Part shown: positions 55,762-64,000 of the stretch, one piece after another
How positions within the stretch are numbered: position 1 is the first letter of the stretch
How the letters are laid out: each line of letters starts with the position of its first letter
Origin: Leptotrichia hongkongensis
Lineage (GTDB): Bacteria > Fusobacteriota > Fusobacteriia > Fusobacteriales > Leptotrichiaceae
DNA: 64,000 nt
Assembly (NCBI RefSeq): GCF_007990635.1
Contig: NZ_AP019846.1
Location: 1,178,001 to 1,242,000, forward strand
Direction: 5' to 3'
Notes under the pieces: model-generated
What the model saw: only the letters and a program-made list of their open reading frames with translations
The model's database searches: none
What the model was told of the DNA's origin: nothing
Translations under genes and position numbers: made by a program

Positions 55762-56451
55762 TTATCTTGAACCGGCTAATATTTCATTTAATACTGCGAT
55801 TTCTTTTTTTACTTCATCATCAGAATGTTTTGAATTATAGTCCTTCAAATATCCTAACGCTTTTGAAAAATCCCCTTTTGATTTATAGGCAATGCCTATT
55901 CCCAATTTTGCTTCCGCCTGATTTTCATCCTGCGATAATATTCTAGTATAGTAATCAATTGACTTGTCATTATCCCCCATTAGTCGTGAACCAATCGCAA
56001 TTACATACATTACAGGAATATCAGGTGCTTCATCCTTTAATGCCAAATTTACTGCTTTTTCGTAAAGTCCGTCACGAAAGTAAAGCTGTGCCATTCTGAA
56101 TGTAGCTGATGAACTTTTTTTAGCAAGTGTCGCATTTTCATAATTTGCATAGGAATTGTATTTTGCCTCAGTTGAGATGTCTTCGGTTTGTGTTGCAGGC
56201 ATAGTTCCTGTGTCAACTGTCTTTTTTTCCTCTTTAGGCTTGTCTTTTTCACTTCCTTGTTCAAGAGCCTTTTTTGTATTGTCATCAGCTTCGGTTGTCG
56301 GTGGCACAACTGGCGTTCTTTCTTCTTCAATAGTTGTTGCATCCCCACCATTATTGGTTCCTGTTTTTTCTGCAATATAGTAGTTTGCCTTTACTATAGT
56401 TGCAAAAGAAAGGATTAATATTCCCATTATTATTCGTCTTAATTTCTCCAT
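55762..56451 (-). CDS. exported TPR-repeat protein
   Basis: A 229-aa protein with a signal segment (RRIIMGILILSFATIVKA, about 5-22), then a Thr/Pro/Glu-rich linker (about 35-90), then TPR-like repeats: ASFRMAQLYFRDGLYEKAVN-like, MGDNDKSIDYYTRILSQDEN, AKLGIGIAYKSKGDFSKALG. I start at the ATG at 56451 (AGGAGGGAAAAA upstream); the frame extends to 56496. It lies 18 bp before dprA, in the same direction. It may be envelope-associated; the function is unknown. Confidence 0.65.
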   Translation of the reverse strand: MEKLRRIIMGILILSFATIVKANYYIAEKTGTNNGGDATTIEEERTPVVPPTTEADDNTKKALEQGSEKDKPKEEKKTVDTGTMPATQTEDISTEAKYNSYANYENATLAKKSSSATFRMAQLYFRDGLYEKAVNLALKDEAPDIPVMYVIAIGSRLMGDNDKSIDYYTRILSQDENQAEAKLGIGIAYKSKGDFSKALGYLKDYNSKHSDDEVKKEIAVLNEILAGSR

Positions 56452-56646
56452 TTTTCCCTCCTGACTGTATAATTTTAATATTATATCTAAAATCAAATAA
56501 ATTTATTTATTCAAAAATTTTAATTTCAGAATTTCAAAGTATTTTCACTTATAATTATACACAAAAGACATACCTCTTATATTGGCTTTTCTTTGAATAT
56601 AATTTTAATATTTTGTCAAGCTGAATTTGAGGAACCGAAGATTAAA

Positions 56647-58035
56647 TTAAAATTCCAAATTTTTAGTTGTTCTTGGAAATGGAATTACATCTCTTATATT
56701 AGTCATTCCAGTAATGTACATAAGCATTCTGTCAAATCCAAGTCCAAATCCTGAATGTGGCACACTTCCATATTTTCTAAGGTCTAAGTACCACCAGTAA
56801 TCTTCCTCTTTTAATCCCATTTCATGAATTTTTCCTAAAAGAACGTCATAATCATCTTCTCTTTGGCTTCCACCTACAATTTCTCCAATTCCTGGTGCCA
56901 ATAAATCAACTGCTCTTACAGTTTTCCCATCTTCATTTAACTTCATATAAAATGCTTTTATATCTTTTGGATAATCAGTTACAAATACAGGTTTTTTAAA
57001 GTGTTTCTCTGCCAAGTATCTTTCATGCTCAGTTTGCAGGTCAATTCCCCACTCTACTTCATATTCAAATTTCTGTTTTGAATTTTTCAAAATTTCAATT
57101 GCTTCTGTATAAGTAATTCTCCCAAATTCATTGTTTACTAAAGTATCAAGCCTATTAAACAAGTCCTTGTCTACAAATTGGTTGAAGAATTCCATTTCTT
57201 CCTTAGCATTTTCTCTTACATAATTTACAATATATTTTATCATTTCTTCAATAACATCCATATTTACATCCAAATCTGCAAATGCAATTTCAGGTTCCAT
57301 CATCCAAAATTCTGCAGCATGTTTTGGAGTATTAGATTTCTCAGCTCTAAATGTAGGTCCAAAAGTGTATGTATTTTTAAACGCTGTTGCAAATGTTTCA
57401 ACATTTAACTGTCCACTTACTGTAAGATTTGCTTCTTTTCCAAAGAAATCCTGCTTAAAGTCAATACTTCCATTTTCAGTTTTCGGAACATTATTTATAT
57501 CAAGTGTCGTAAGTCTAAACATTTCTCCGGCACCTTCAGCATCACTTCCAGTAATTATAGGTGTTTGAACATATACAAAGTTTTTTTCCTGAAAAAATTT
57601 ATGAATTGCATAAGATAAAATTGAACGCACTCTGAATGTTGCAAAAAAAGCATTAGTTCTAGGACGTAAATGTGCAATTGTTCTCAAAAATTCAAAACTA
57701 TGTCTTTTGTTTTGCAATGGATAATTTGAATCAGCTTTTTGATAAACAGAAATTTTTGTTGCTTTAATTTCGTAAGCTTGTCCCTTTCCTAATGATTCAA
57801 CTACAATTCCTGTAACTTTAACAGAAGTAGAAATTGTAAGTTTAGAAATTTCCTCAAAATTTTCCAATTCTTCATCAAATACAACTTGTATTCCAGTAAA
57901 GAAAGTTCCATCATTCAGTTCGATAAATCCAAAGTTCTTTTGGCTTCTAATTTTTTTTACCCATCCATTAATTTCAATTTCTTTACCTAGATACTCCTTC
58001 GTATTTTTTTGAAGTTCTCTTAATTCTAATAACAT
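56647..58035 (-). CDS. asnS: asparaginyl-tRNA synthetase
   Basis: A 462-aa class II synthetase. The N-terminal OB-fold anticodon-binding domain (about 10-120) has [21 protein letters not shown]. Class II motifs follow: motif 1 near [25 protein letters not shown], motif 2 in [26 protein letters not shown], and motif 3 [27 protein letters not shown]. The end marks AsnS over AspS. It charges tRNA-Asn with Asn directly, so the Asp-to-Asn amidotransferase route may not be needed for Asn. Confidence 0.97.
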   Translation of the reverse strand: MLLELRELQKNTKEYLGKEIEINGWVKKIRSQKNFGFIELNDGTFFTGIQVVFDEELENFEEISKLTISTSVKVTGIVVESLGKGQAYEIKATKISVYQKADSNYPLQNKRHSFEFLRTIAHLRPRTNAFFATFRVRSILSYAIHKFFQEKNFVYVQTPIITGSDAEGAGEMFRLTTLDINNVPKTENGSIDFKQDFFGKEANLTVSGQLNVETFATAFKNTYTFGPTFRAEKSNTPKHAAEFWMMEPEIAFADLDVNMDVIEEMIKYIVNYVRENAKEEMEFFNQFVDKDLFNRLDTLVNNEFGRITYTEAIEILKNSKQKFEYEVEWGIDLQTEHERYLAEKHFKKPVFVTDYPKDIKAFYMKLNEDGKTVRAVDLLAPGIGEIVGGSQREDDYDVLLGKIHEMGLKEEDYWWYLDLRKYGSVPHSGFGLGFDRMLMYITGMTNIRDVIPFPRTTKNLEF

Positions 58036-58270
58036 TTATTAATTCTCCTTTTCCTAAAAATTATTTTTTATTCTATTTTTTTATTTATCTCTATATTTTC
58101 ACATTATAACATAATTTACCATATATTTTAATAACAAATTCAAAAATTTATTATATTTTCCTTTAAATAAAAATTTAGAAAGAAATATTCGTTAAAAATT
58201 TTGAACTATTTCTCTATTTTTTATTTTATTATACTACTTTTTTCAGTCTATCGCTATTTCTAAAATTTAA

Positions 58271-58300
58271 TTGACAAATAACCCAAAAATGAAGTAAAAT
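58271..58300 (+). promoter_or_regulatory. predicted sigma70 promoter of the OPT transporter gene
   Basis: TTGACA (58271-58276) and TAAAAT (58295-58300) are separated by 18 bp, about 28 bp upstream of the start codon, with AGGAGG near the start. Confidence 0.55.
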
Positions 58301-58328
58301 TTTAACAAATACTACAGGAGGAAACTTA

Positions 58329-59981
58329 ATGGCAAAAACAAAAAAAACAAGAACTAGAACTAAAAATAATGAAATAAATATAACATTTTCAGCAATTTTT
58401 ACAGGAATTATCGGAGCAATCCTAGTATCCGCCAGTTCCTTTTACATCGTGTTGAAATTTGGAGCATTACCATGGCCTACAATAATGGTTACACTTTTAT
58501 CTATGATGACTCTAAATTTCTTTAAAAAGGCTAATAATAAAGAGATTACAATTACACATACAATTATGAGTGCTGGATCAATGGTGGCTGGCGGAGTTGC
58601 TTTCACAATGCCTGCCTATTTTATTTTAGGCGGAAAGCTTACGGATATTAATCAGCAGCTGTTATTTTTGACTATTTTGATTGGAAGTATTGCTGGAGCA
58701 TTTTTATCATATATTTTTCGTACAAAGCTGATTGAAGAGGAAAAATTGGAATTTCCAATCGGAGAAGCGGCATATAACCTTGTAAATTCTGGAAAAAATA
58801 CAGGAAGTATCCGTTATGTAGGTTTTGGAACATTATTTAGCTCTATTGTCGCTCTCTTGCGTGATTTTAATTTTTCAAAAGGAAAAGCTCCTATTATTCC
58901 AGCATTAGTTTCACTAAAAAATGTGCCTTTCAGCTTTTATGTGTCGCCTCTTTTAGTCGGAATTGGATATGTGCTTGGATTTTTAAATACATTTGTCTGG
59001 TTTTTAGGGGGCGCTGCTGTAATTTTTGTTGGAGAACCGCTTGCAAAAATGTTTAAAATTGCTGATTTTCCCATTATGAAAAATAGTTTTGGAATGGGAT
59101 TTATGATTGGAATTGGAATTGCTGTAATTTTAAAAATTATTTTTTCAAATAAATCAAAGAATAATTCAGAAAATAGAAGTATCATTACCAAATTATTTAT
59201 TTTATCAGCCGTTTCAGTAATTATAATAATTTTTATTTATAAACTTCCAATATTTCTTGCATTAGTTTTAGTACTAATCTCGATTTTATGCACGATAATC
59301 GCAGGTTATTCAACTGGAAAGACTGGAGTTAATCCAATGGAAATTTACGCCATAATCACAATTCTAATAATTTCATTTTTAAATAAAATGTTAAACGGAT
59401 TAAACATTGGCGGAATAAAATTTTCTACGAACTTAAACACTCTGACGCTATTTTTACTGGCTTGCATTATAGCTGTCGCATGCGGACTTTCTGGTGATAT
59501 TCTAAATGACTTTAAATCAGGATATAAAATGAAAGTGAATCCATCAGAACAGCTTTTTGGTGAATTAATCGGCTCAATTGCAAGTTCTTTTGTAATAACA
59601 TTCTTATTTTTTGTATTTTTCAGAGTCTATAAAACTATCGGTCCAGTAGAAAATACTGATTTGATAGCACTGCAAGCTTCAATTGTTGCAACAGTAATAA
59701 ACGGAATTCCGTTTTTGAATATTTTCTTTATTGGACTTGTAACGGGATTGCTTTTAAGCCTGTTAAATTTACCAGTTTTAACTTTTGGAATCGGAATCTA
59801 TGTACCGTTTTATTTAACTTCAACTGTATTTTTAGGCGGACTTGCAAGTTTTTTTGGAAACAGAATTTCACAAAAATCTCACTCAAACCTGCTTTTAATT
59901 TCTAATGGATTAATGAGTGGAGAAGCGATTATAGGCGTTATTTTATCAATTGTTGCTTATATTAAGCTGTTTATAAAATAA
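58329..59981 (+). CDS. OPT family oligopeptide transporter
   Basis: A 550-aa membrane protein with about 14-16 hydrophobic segments, in the OPT family (oligopeptide or metal-chelate symporters). The N-terminal 20 residues are Lys/Thr/Arg-rich, then EINITFSAIFTGIIGAILVS. GLSGDILNDFKSGYKMKVNP (about 377-398) and PVLTFGIGIYVPFYLTSTVFL are family landmarks, and the end GLMSGEAIIGVILSI is also common. The substrate cannot be read. It is the first of four co-directional genes (coaX follows after 81 bp). Confidence 0.88.
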   Translation: MAKTKKTRTRTKNNEINITFSAIFTGIIGAILVSASSFYIVLKFGALPWPTIMVTLLSMMTLNFFKKANNKEITITHTIMSAGSMVAGGVAFTMPAYFILGGKLTDINQQLLFLTILIGSIAGAFLSYIFRTKLIEEEKLEFPIGEAAYNLVNSGKNTGSIRYVGFGTLFSSIVALLRDFNFSKGKAPIIPALVSLKNVPFSFYVSPLLVGIGYVLGFLNTFVWFLGGAAVIFVGEPLAKMFKIADFPIMKNSFGMGFMIGIGIAVILKIIFSNKSKNNSENRSIITKLFILSAVSVIIIIFIYKLPIFLALVLVLISILCTIIAGYSTGKTGVNPMEIYAIITILIISFLNKMLNGLNIGGIKFSTNLNTLTLFLLACIIAVACGLSGDILNDFKSGYKMKVNPSEQLFGELIGSIASSFVITFLFFVFFRVYKTIGPVENTDLIALQASIVATVINGIPFLNIFFIGLVTGLLLSLLNLPVLTFGIGIYVPFYLTSTVFLGGLASFFGNRISQKSHSNLLLISNGLMSGEAIIGVILSIVAYIKLFIK

Positions 59982-60062
59982 AAAAATATCTTTATAAATT
60001 TAAATTTAGACAAGATTTTGAGTTTAATCTTTTAATAAACTCACTAACAGAAAGGAAAAATA

Positions 60063-60836
60063 ATGATTTTAGGATTTGATATTGGAAATACACATATTAT
60101 ACCGATTTTTTATAATGAAAATGGCGATATTCTAGCAACATTCAGAATACCGACACATCTGGAATTTACTGAAGATACTCTTTTTGTAATGTTAAAGGAA
60201 TTTGCAAAAAACAGCAATTTAGAAATCTCAAATATTAAAAATATTGTTATTTCATCAGTTGTTCCAAATATTAACGAAAATTTTACAAGACTTGGAAAAA
60301 AATATTTTAACATCAATCCAATGTTTGTAACACTTGACAATGTAGAAAATGAAATAAAAATTTTGCCAAATATGGAACGTGGTCTCGGTGCAGATAGGAT
60401 TGTAGACATTTTGGCGGCAAAAAAACTATATCCAGAAAAGGATCTTTTAATAATTGATTTTGGTACAGCCACAACTTTTGATATGATAAAGGATTCTACT
60501 TATATGGGCGGTTGTATTCTTCCAGGAATCACACTTTCAATAAATGCCTTGTTTAGCAATACCGCTGCTTTACCAAAAATCGAATTTACCGAACCTGAAA
60601 CAGTTTTGGGAATAAATACAATTTCACAAATAAATGCCGGTATCTTTTACGGAAATGTTGGCGCAATAAAAGAATTAATTTCACAATACAAAAATTCCTT
60701 TCCAAACGCTTATGTTATCGCAACTGGCGGACAGGGACAGAAAATTTCAGAATATATCAAAGAAATTGATGAATATGTAACAAAACTTGGAGAAATGGGA
60801 ATTTTTGAATTTTATAAATTGAACTGCAAAAAATAA
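60063..60836 (+). CDS. coaX: type III pantothenate kinase
   Basis: CoaX phosphorylates pantothenate in the first step of CoA synthesis and is insensitive to CoA feedback. The 257-aa protein starts MILGFDIGNTHIIPIFYNENG with the DIGNTH P-loop-like motif, then GLGADRIVDILAAKKLYP and IIDFGTATTFDMI with the catalytic Asp region, and GGCILPGITLSINALF. A GAAAGGAAAAAT site precedes the ATG. Confidence 0.96.
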   Translation: MILGFDIGNTHIIPIFYNENGDILATFRIPTHLEFTEDTLFVMLKEFAKNSNLEISNIKNIVISSVVPNINENFTRLGKKYFNINPMFVTLDNVENEIKILPNMERGLGADRIVDILAAKKLYPEKDLLIIDFGTATTFDMIKDSTYMGGCILPGITLSINALFSNTAALPKIEFTEPETVLGINTISQINAGIFYGNVGAIKELISQYKNSFPNAYVIATGGQGQKISEYIKEIDEYVTKLGEMGIFEFYKLNCKK

Positions 60837-60852
60837 ATAAAAAGGAAATAAA

Positions 60853-61764
60853 ATGAATAAAATAGCAAAAGATATATTAATTGGCTCAATAATTACAGTA
60901 GCTGGAGCAATTGCAGCTCAAAATGTTGTTGCTGGAATTCTTTACCATGAGTATAAAATCAAGACTTACTATGAAAAAGATGACAAATCTCGAAAAAATC
61001 AAGATTTTATGGTACTTCTTCACGGTATTTACGGGAAAAGTTCGGATATGGAAAGTATCGCACAAAAATTTAAGAATGATTACAGAATTATCAATATTCA
61101 GTATCCTACTACCAAGGACACTGCTGAAGAGATTGTTGAACGTTATATAAAGCCAAATATTGAGGATATTAACGGACAGATTTATGCAGACAATCTGCAT
61201 AGAAAAATAGAAAATCAGTATTATGAAATTGATGAAAATGGTAAACGAAAAGATAAAAAAAATGATGAAAATACACAAAAAAATGTAAAGATTAATTTTG
61301 TAGCACACTCGATGGGAACTGGGATTTTGCGATATTATTTAAAGGAAAATCCTCTTGAAAATTTAGGAAAAGTTGTATTTATTTCTCCGCCATCCCACGG
61401 AAGCCATCTGGCAGATGTTCCGTTTGTAGACAAACTTCCAGTTATGCTTGGAAAAGTCGTTCCACAATTTAGCACAAAAAAGGATAGTTTTGTAAATCAG
61501 CTTGGCGAGCCTAATTACAATTATATGATTCTGATTGGAAATAAGACAAATAATCCGCTGTATTCAATGATAATTCGTGGCAAGGACGATGGAATGGTGC
61601 CTTTGGAAACTGCAAAAATGGAATCTGATAATTTTAAAATTATTAATAATACTACTCACACGAGTATTCTGAAAGATAACCGAACAATGAAGGAGATTTC
61701 TGACTTTTTAAAAAGTCCTGATATAAAAGAAAATGATGAAAAAAAAGACAACAAAACGAACTAA
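60853..61764 (+). CDS. alpha/beta hydrolase, lipase-like, membrane-anchored
   Basis: A 303-aa protein. A hydrophobic N-terminal segment (ILIGSIITVAGAIAAQNVVAG, about 9-29) suggests anchoring or export. VLLHGIYGKSSDMESIAQKF shows the oxyanion-hole region, and the nucleophile elbow is FVAHSMGTGILRYYL (Ser near 157). VPLETAKM and NTTHTSIL likely hold the Asp and His. A charged Lys-rich insertion (about 120-145) lies before the elbow. It resembles triacylglycerol lipase/PGAP1-type hydrolases, but the substrate is unknown. Its 3' end overlaps the PLD-like gene by 32 bp. Confidence 0.8.
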   Translation: MNKIAKDILIGSIITVAGAIAAQNVVAGILYHEYKIKTYYEKDDKSRKNQDFMVLLHGIYGKSSDMESIAQKFKNDYRIINIQYPTTKDTAEEIVERYIKPNIEDINGQIYADNLHRKIENQYYEIDENGKRKDKKNDENTQKNVKINFVAHSMGTGILRYYLKENPLENLGKVVFISPPSHGSHLADVPFVDKLPVMLGKVVPQFSTKKDSFVNQLGEPNYNYMILIGNKTNNPLYSMIIRGKDDGMVPLETAKMESDNFKIINNTTHTSILKDNRTMKEISDFLKSPDIKENDEKKDNKTN

Positions 61765-62548
61765 CTACACAACGAAAAAAACTACAAGAACAAAAAATAT
61801 TTCAAAAGCTGAGCAACCTTTCTTAGAAGGAATTTCCTGTGATATCTATGTTGGAAAAAAGGCTGGAATTAGTGTACGAAATGCAATCCAAAAAGCCAAG
61901 AAATCAATCACAGTAATCTCTCCTTTTTTAAGTGGAAATGAAATAACTGAAGATATTTTTAGTTCATTAAATAAAGACGTTCAGGTAAATATTGTTTCAA
62001 AAGATAATGAAAAAATTTATCCTTTTTTACGAAAAAACTTATTTAAATATCATTCAATACTAGGTTTTGGAAAATTCATTCTTCTCTTTGGAAAAATTAT
62101 ACTAACAACACTCTATTTAATTTTGTCAATTGCAGCACTAGAAATTTTTACACTATTTCTTTTTGATATTTCCTTTACAAAGTCTGTATTTCCAATTACA
62201 AAAAACAATCTTTTAGTTTTAACAATTTTTCTAGGAATTTTTACATTTTTTCTAAGAACAGCAATAAAAAACAATGAATTTTACTATTCATTGCGTGATA
62301 ATTTTAATATTCATATTTTAAGCAAGAACTACGATCTTCACAGCAAAATCTACATAATCGACAATAAAATTGCATTTTTAGGCTCCTTAAATTTTACCGA
62401 CACAGGATTTATGCTAAATCACGAAACTTGCATAAAAACAACCGACAAAACTGCAATTAAGCACTTAAATAACGTTTATAAAGATTTGCTAAAAGTAAAC
62501 TCAATATCACTAAAAGAATTGAAATATAAAATTAGCAAAAAAAATTAG
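61733..62548 (+). CDS. phospholipase D-like protein with one HKD motif and two membrane helices
   Basis: A 271-aa protein. A Lys/Thr-rich leader (about 1-25) is followed by a first PLD half (GISVRNAIQKAKKSITVIS) that lacks an HKD motif. Two hydrophobic segments lie in the middle (about 112-136 and 158-178, FILLFGKIILTTLYLILSIA and LLVLTIFLGIFTFFL). The HKD motif is HSKIYIIDNKIAFLGSLNFTD (written as HSKIYIID then GSLN). With one motif it may act as a dimer. It may be a membrane phospholipase or nuclease-like protein. The start overlaps the lipase-like gene by 32 bp, so coupling is likely. ATG at 61736 is an alternative. Confidence 0.75.
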   Translation: MMKKKTTKRTNYTTKKTTRTKNISKAEQPFLEGISCDIYVGKKAGISVRNAIQKAKKSITVISPFLSGNEITEDIFSSLNKDVQVNIVSKDNEKIYPFLRKNLFKYHSILGFGKFILLFGKIILTTLYLILSIAALEIFTLFLFDISFTKSVFPITKNNLLVLTIFLGIFTFFLRTAIKNNEFYYSLRDNFNIHILSKNYDLHSKIYIIDNKIAFLGSLNFTDTGFMLNHETCIKTTDKTAIKHLNNVYKDLLKVNSISLKELKYKISKKN

Positions 62549-62585
62549 AGTTGCCTAGTTTAACAATTTAGACAACTCTTTTTTT
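62547..62585. terminator. bidirectional intrinsic terminator
   Basis: AGAGTTG and CAACTCT form a 7-bp stem around a 19-nt loop, with TTTTTTT after it on the plus strand and a T run on the minus strand. It ends the OPT-coaX-lipase-PLD run and faces the minus-strand gene at 62600. Confidence 0.85.
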
Positions 62586-62599
62586 AAATACAATTACAA

Positions 62600-62968
62600 T
62601 TAATCTATCGGATTATAGCTTCCGTCCCATTCCAACCCTAAACTGTTAGCATAACTAATGTTATCTGTTGCAAGTTTACCAGTTCTCTTATTTACACTAT
62701 AACTGAACAAACGTGGCTCAACATTTGGATCTCCACCACATTTCATATTATTGCTTCGCACATCAATTTCAAATTCCTCATCAGTTTCATCAATATAAAA
62801 TCTCATGCATTCTGTCCCTTGACTACCACCAAATTTATGCTTAGCTATTGAATTTTGCACAAGTCTCAAAGCTTCATTCTCACTTCTTACAGGTGCAGCA
62901 TTTGCCAATCCCGCACATACCAAAGAAAAAATCAAAACACCAATCTTTTTATTAAAAATTTTTTTCAT
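62600..62968 (-). CDS. exported protein, unknown function
   Basis: A 122-aa protein with a signal peptide (IGVLIFSLVCAGLANA, likely cut before APV). The mature part starts with RSENEALRLVQNSIAKHKFG and has two Cys (CMRFYIDETDEEFEIDVRS ... MKCGGDP) that could pair, ending LGLEWDGSYNPID. I do not recognise a family; the layout recalls small PepSY-like periplasmic proteins, weakly. I start at the ATG at 62968 (AAGGTGG 5 nt upstream); the frame extends to 62989. It is monocistronic. Confidence 0.6.
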   Translation of the reverse strand: MKKIFNKKIGVLIFSLVCAGLANAAPVRSENEALRLVQNSIAKHKFGGSQGTECMRFYIDETDEEFEIDVRSNNMKCGGDPNVEPRLFSYSVNKRTGKLATDNISYANSLGLEWDGSYNPID

Positions 62969-63490
62969 CAAAACCACCTTCTCTTTCAATCTTTTTCATA
63001 ATAATTATACCATATTTTTTTATAATACAAAACTCGATTTTTAAAATAGAAATAAAATTCTATAAATCAATTTGATAGTTTTGCTAAAATTCTTAATTAT
63101 TCATCTTAAAGACTTTTATAGTTTTATTTATAAATATTATTATTAATAAATGTTTTTTCTTATTTTATTTATATATTTTTTAACGTAAGGGCATCAAACG
63201 CCATGCCTTCTTTCGCAATAACAGTTATTTTAACATCTTTAACTGACTGCTACTTAGAGATACTGGCGAAACGTTCTACGAACTACCCCGCTTTACGCAA
63301 AACTTTCTTATAAAGAAAAAATAAAACTCGCTTCGTAGAAACTACACTCACTTTCGCAAACAAAAGTTATTTTTGCATAAATAAGTTTTATCATTATAAA
63401 ACTTATGGCGAAAGAAATACATTCGTATTTAGTTATTTTTCCTTTAACGAAATTTTGCTTATTTAATGTTTTTCAAATTTCAGAACCATA
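62969..63490. other. 522-bp non-coding region with repeat elements
   Basis: It contains an H1 hairpin copy (63181-63210), TTCGCAATAACAGTTATTTT (also near 54.3 kb), CCCCGCTTTACGCAAAAC and AACTCGCTT (both near 45.05 kb), and ends AACGAAATTTTGCTTATT as at 45.18 kb. It is a longer version of the composite element at 45.0 kb. No gene was seen. Confidence 0.6.
63181..63210 (+). repeat. H1 hairpin repeat, copy 4 (partly decayed)
   Basis: AAGGGCAT pairs with ATGCCTT (one G-U pair) around the loop CAAACGCC, one base changed from the other copies. The flank TAACGTAAGG is shared with copy 1. Confidence 0.65.
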
Positions 63491-63766
63491 CTAAAACAGT
63501 TCTGAGTGTGAACCTAATCTATACAATACAAGTACCAGCACATTATCTATTATTTCATAAACTAACAACCAATCAGGCTCAATATGGCATTCTCTTGTTC
63601 CTTTATATTTTCCAGATAAACTATGGTCTCTATATTTATCATCAAGTTTTTCACCTTTTTCCAAGACTTTTATCACGTTAAATAATGTATCAAGGTTTTT
63701 TCCTTGTTTTTTTGCCAATTTCAAATCTTTTTTAAATTGTCCTGTAAATTTAACTTTATACACCAA
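63491..63766 (-). CDS. YafQ-like mRNA interferase toxin (RelE/YafQ family)
   Basis: A 91-aa toxin. VYKVKFTGQFKKDLKLAKKQ and the ending TRECHIEPDWLLVYEIIDNV plus LVLYRLGSHSELF fit the YafQ group, with the catalytic His residues in CHIEPDW and GSHSELF. The DHSLSGKYKGTRECH segment is the family core. It would cleave mRNA on the ribosome. It overlaps the end of the antitoxin gene by 11 bp. Confidence 0.88.
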   Translation of the reverse strand: MVYKVKFTGQFKKDLKLAKKQGKNLDTLFNVIKVLEKGEKLDDKYRDHSLSGKYKGTRECHIEPDWLLVYEIIDNVLVLVLYRLGSHSELF

Positions 63767-64000
63767 GTGCCTCTCTCAACTCCTCTATACTGTCATATCC
63801 CTTTACACTATCGTCTTTTGCAATCCGTCTTCCTTCTTCAATTGCTTTCATTGTTACTTCATTTGGCTCTTCTTCCAATTTCAATTCAAAAGGGATTCTA
63901 TTTTCCCTAATTGCAGTTTTTAAGAACATATTTACTGCGGTTGTCATTGTCAAGCCAAATTTGTTAAATAATTCATTCGCTTTTTCTTTTGTTTCTTTAT
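63756..64000 (-). CDS. DinJ/RelB-like antitoxin (partial, 5' end beyond window)
   Basis: The frame is open from the window edge. It reads KETKEKANELFNKFGLTMT, then TAVNMFLKTAIRENRIPFEL, matching the DinJ ribbon-helix-helix domain. The C-terminal part (EEGRRIAKDDSVKGYDSIEE, then LREALGV) wraps the toxin. An internal ATG at 63953 is not the start because homology continues upstream. It pairs with the YafQ-like gene and would autorepress the operon. Confidence 0.85.
   Translation of the reverse strand, partial: KETKEKANELFNKFGLTMTTAVNMFLKTAIRENRIPFELKLEEEPNEVTMKAIEEGRRIAKDDSVKGYDSIEELREALGV

Noticed and set aside
58036-58328. T-box leader upstream of asnS
   Set aside because: The conserved T-box sequence and specifier-loop arms are absent on the minus strand.

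Overview
The window is about 64 kb of very AT-rich bacterial chromosome. A complete lipid A block (lpxC-fabZ-lpxA-lpxI-lpxB) shows a Gram-negative envelope. LpxI rather than LpxH, a Firmicutes-like set (Prp plus an L27 with a cleavable N-terminus, YqeH, WalJ-like hydrolase, MetNIQ, malolactic enzyme) and the low GC point to Fusobacteriota. My best guess is Leptotrichiaceae, probably Leptotrichia. This is inference from gene content; no 16S rRNA gene is present.

Layout. 0.2-6.9 kb: tcdA, htpX, small proteins, sodA, an orphan atypical response regulator, an Mrp-type Fe-S carrier and a YiiX-like hydrolase. 7-18.3 kb: a long unidirectional (minus) run of lipid A and phospholipid genes (lpxC, fabZ, lpxA, lpxI, lpxB, MATE transporter, plsY, gpsA) followed by a sigma factor, dnaN, a small membrane protein and metA. 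18.8-31.9 kb: secreted M13 protease, metNIQQ, a polar amino-acid ABC transporter, a DUF3829-like lipoprotein, an AEC permease and mnmA. 32.6-36 kb: malolactic enzyme, rplU-prp-rpmA, tRNA-Ser(GGA). 36-46 kb is accessory in character: an SDR, a decayed RelBE-type pair, an uncharacterised minus-strand cluster ending in an Hcp/tail-tube-like protein, then udk, a CoA-disulfide-reductase-like flavoprotein and a Kv-like channel on the plus strand, then a VgrG-like spike protein and a 0.75-kb repeat region. 46-58 kb: ychF, degenerate family-4 UDG, walJ-like, yqeH, xer recombinase, topA, dprA, TPR protein, asnS. 58-64 kb: OPT transporter, coaX, lipase-like and PLD-like proteins, and a YafQ/DinJ pair running off the edge.

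Most notable: (1) a candidate orphan contractile-injection-like module (VgrG-like spike, Hcp-like tube, two uncharacterised proteins with conserved-looking ends); (2) intergenic structured repeats, including a hairpin whose stem changes by compensatory substitutions while its 8-nt loop stays nearly constant, and a second hairpin class with a conserved core and swapped outer stems; (3) a separate dispersed repeat of about 100 bp flanking both the M13 protease and the malolactic enzyme genes; (4) one-base lesions in short A/T runs that break dnaN, lpxB, an antitoxin and (twice) a 425-aa cluster protein, suggesting either sequence errors or slippage; (5) a response regulator and a UDG homologue that keep their folds but lack key active-site residues.

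All functional names come from reading the translated sequence and from family knowledge; no database search was run.
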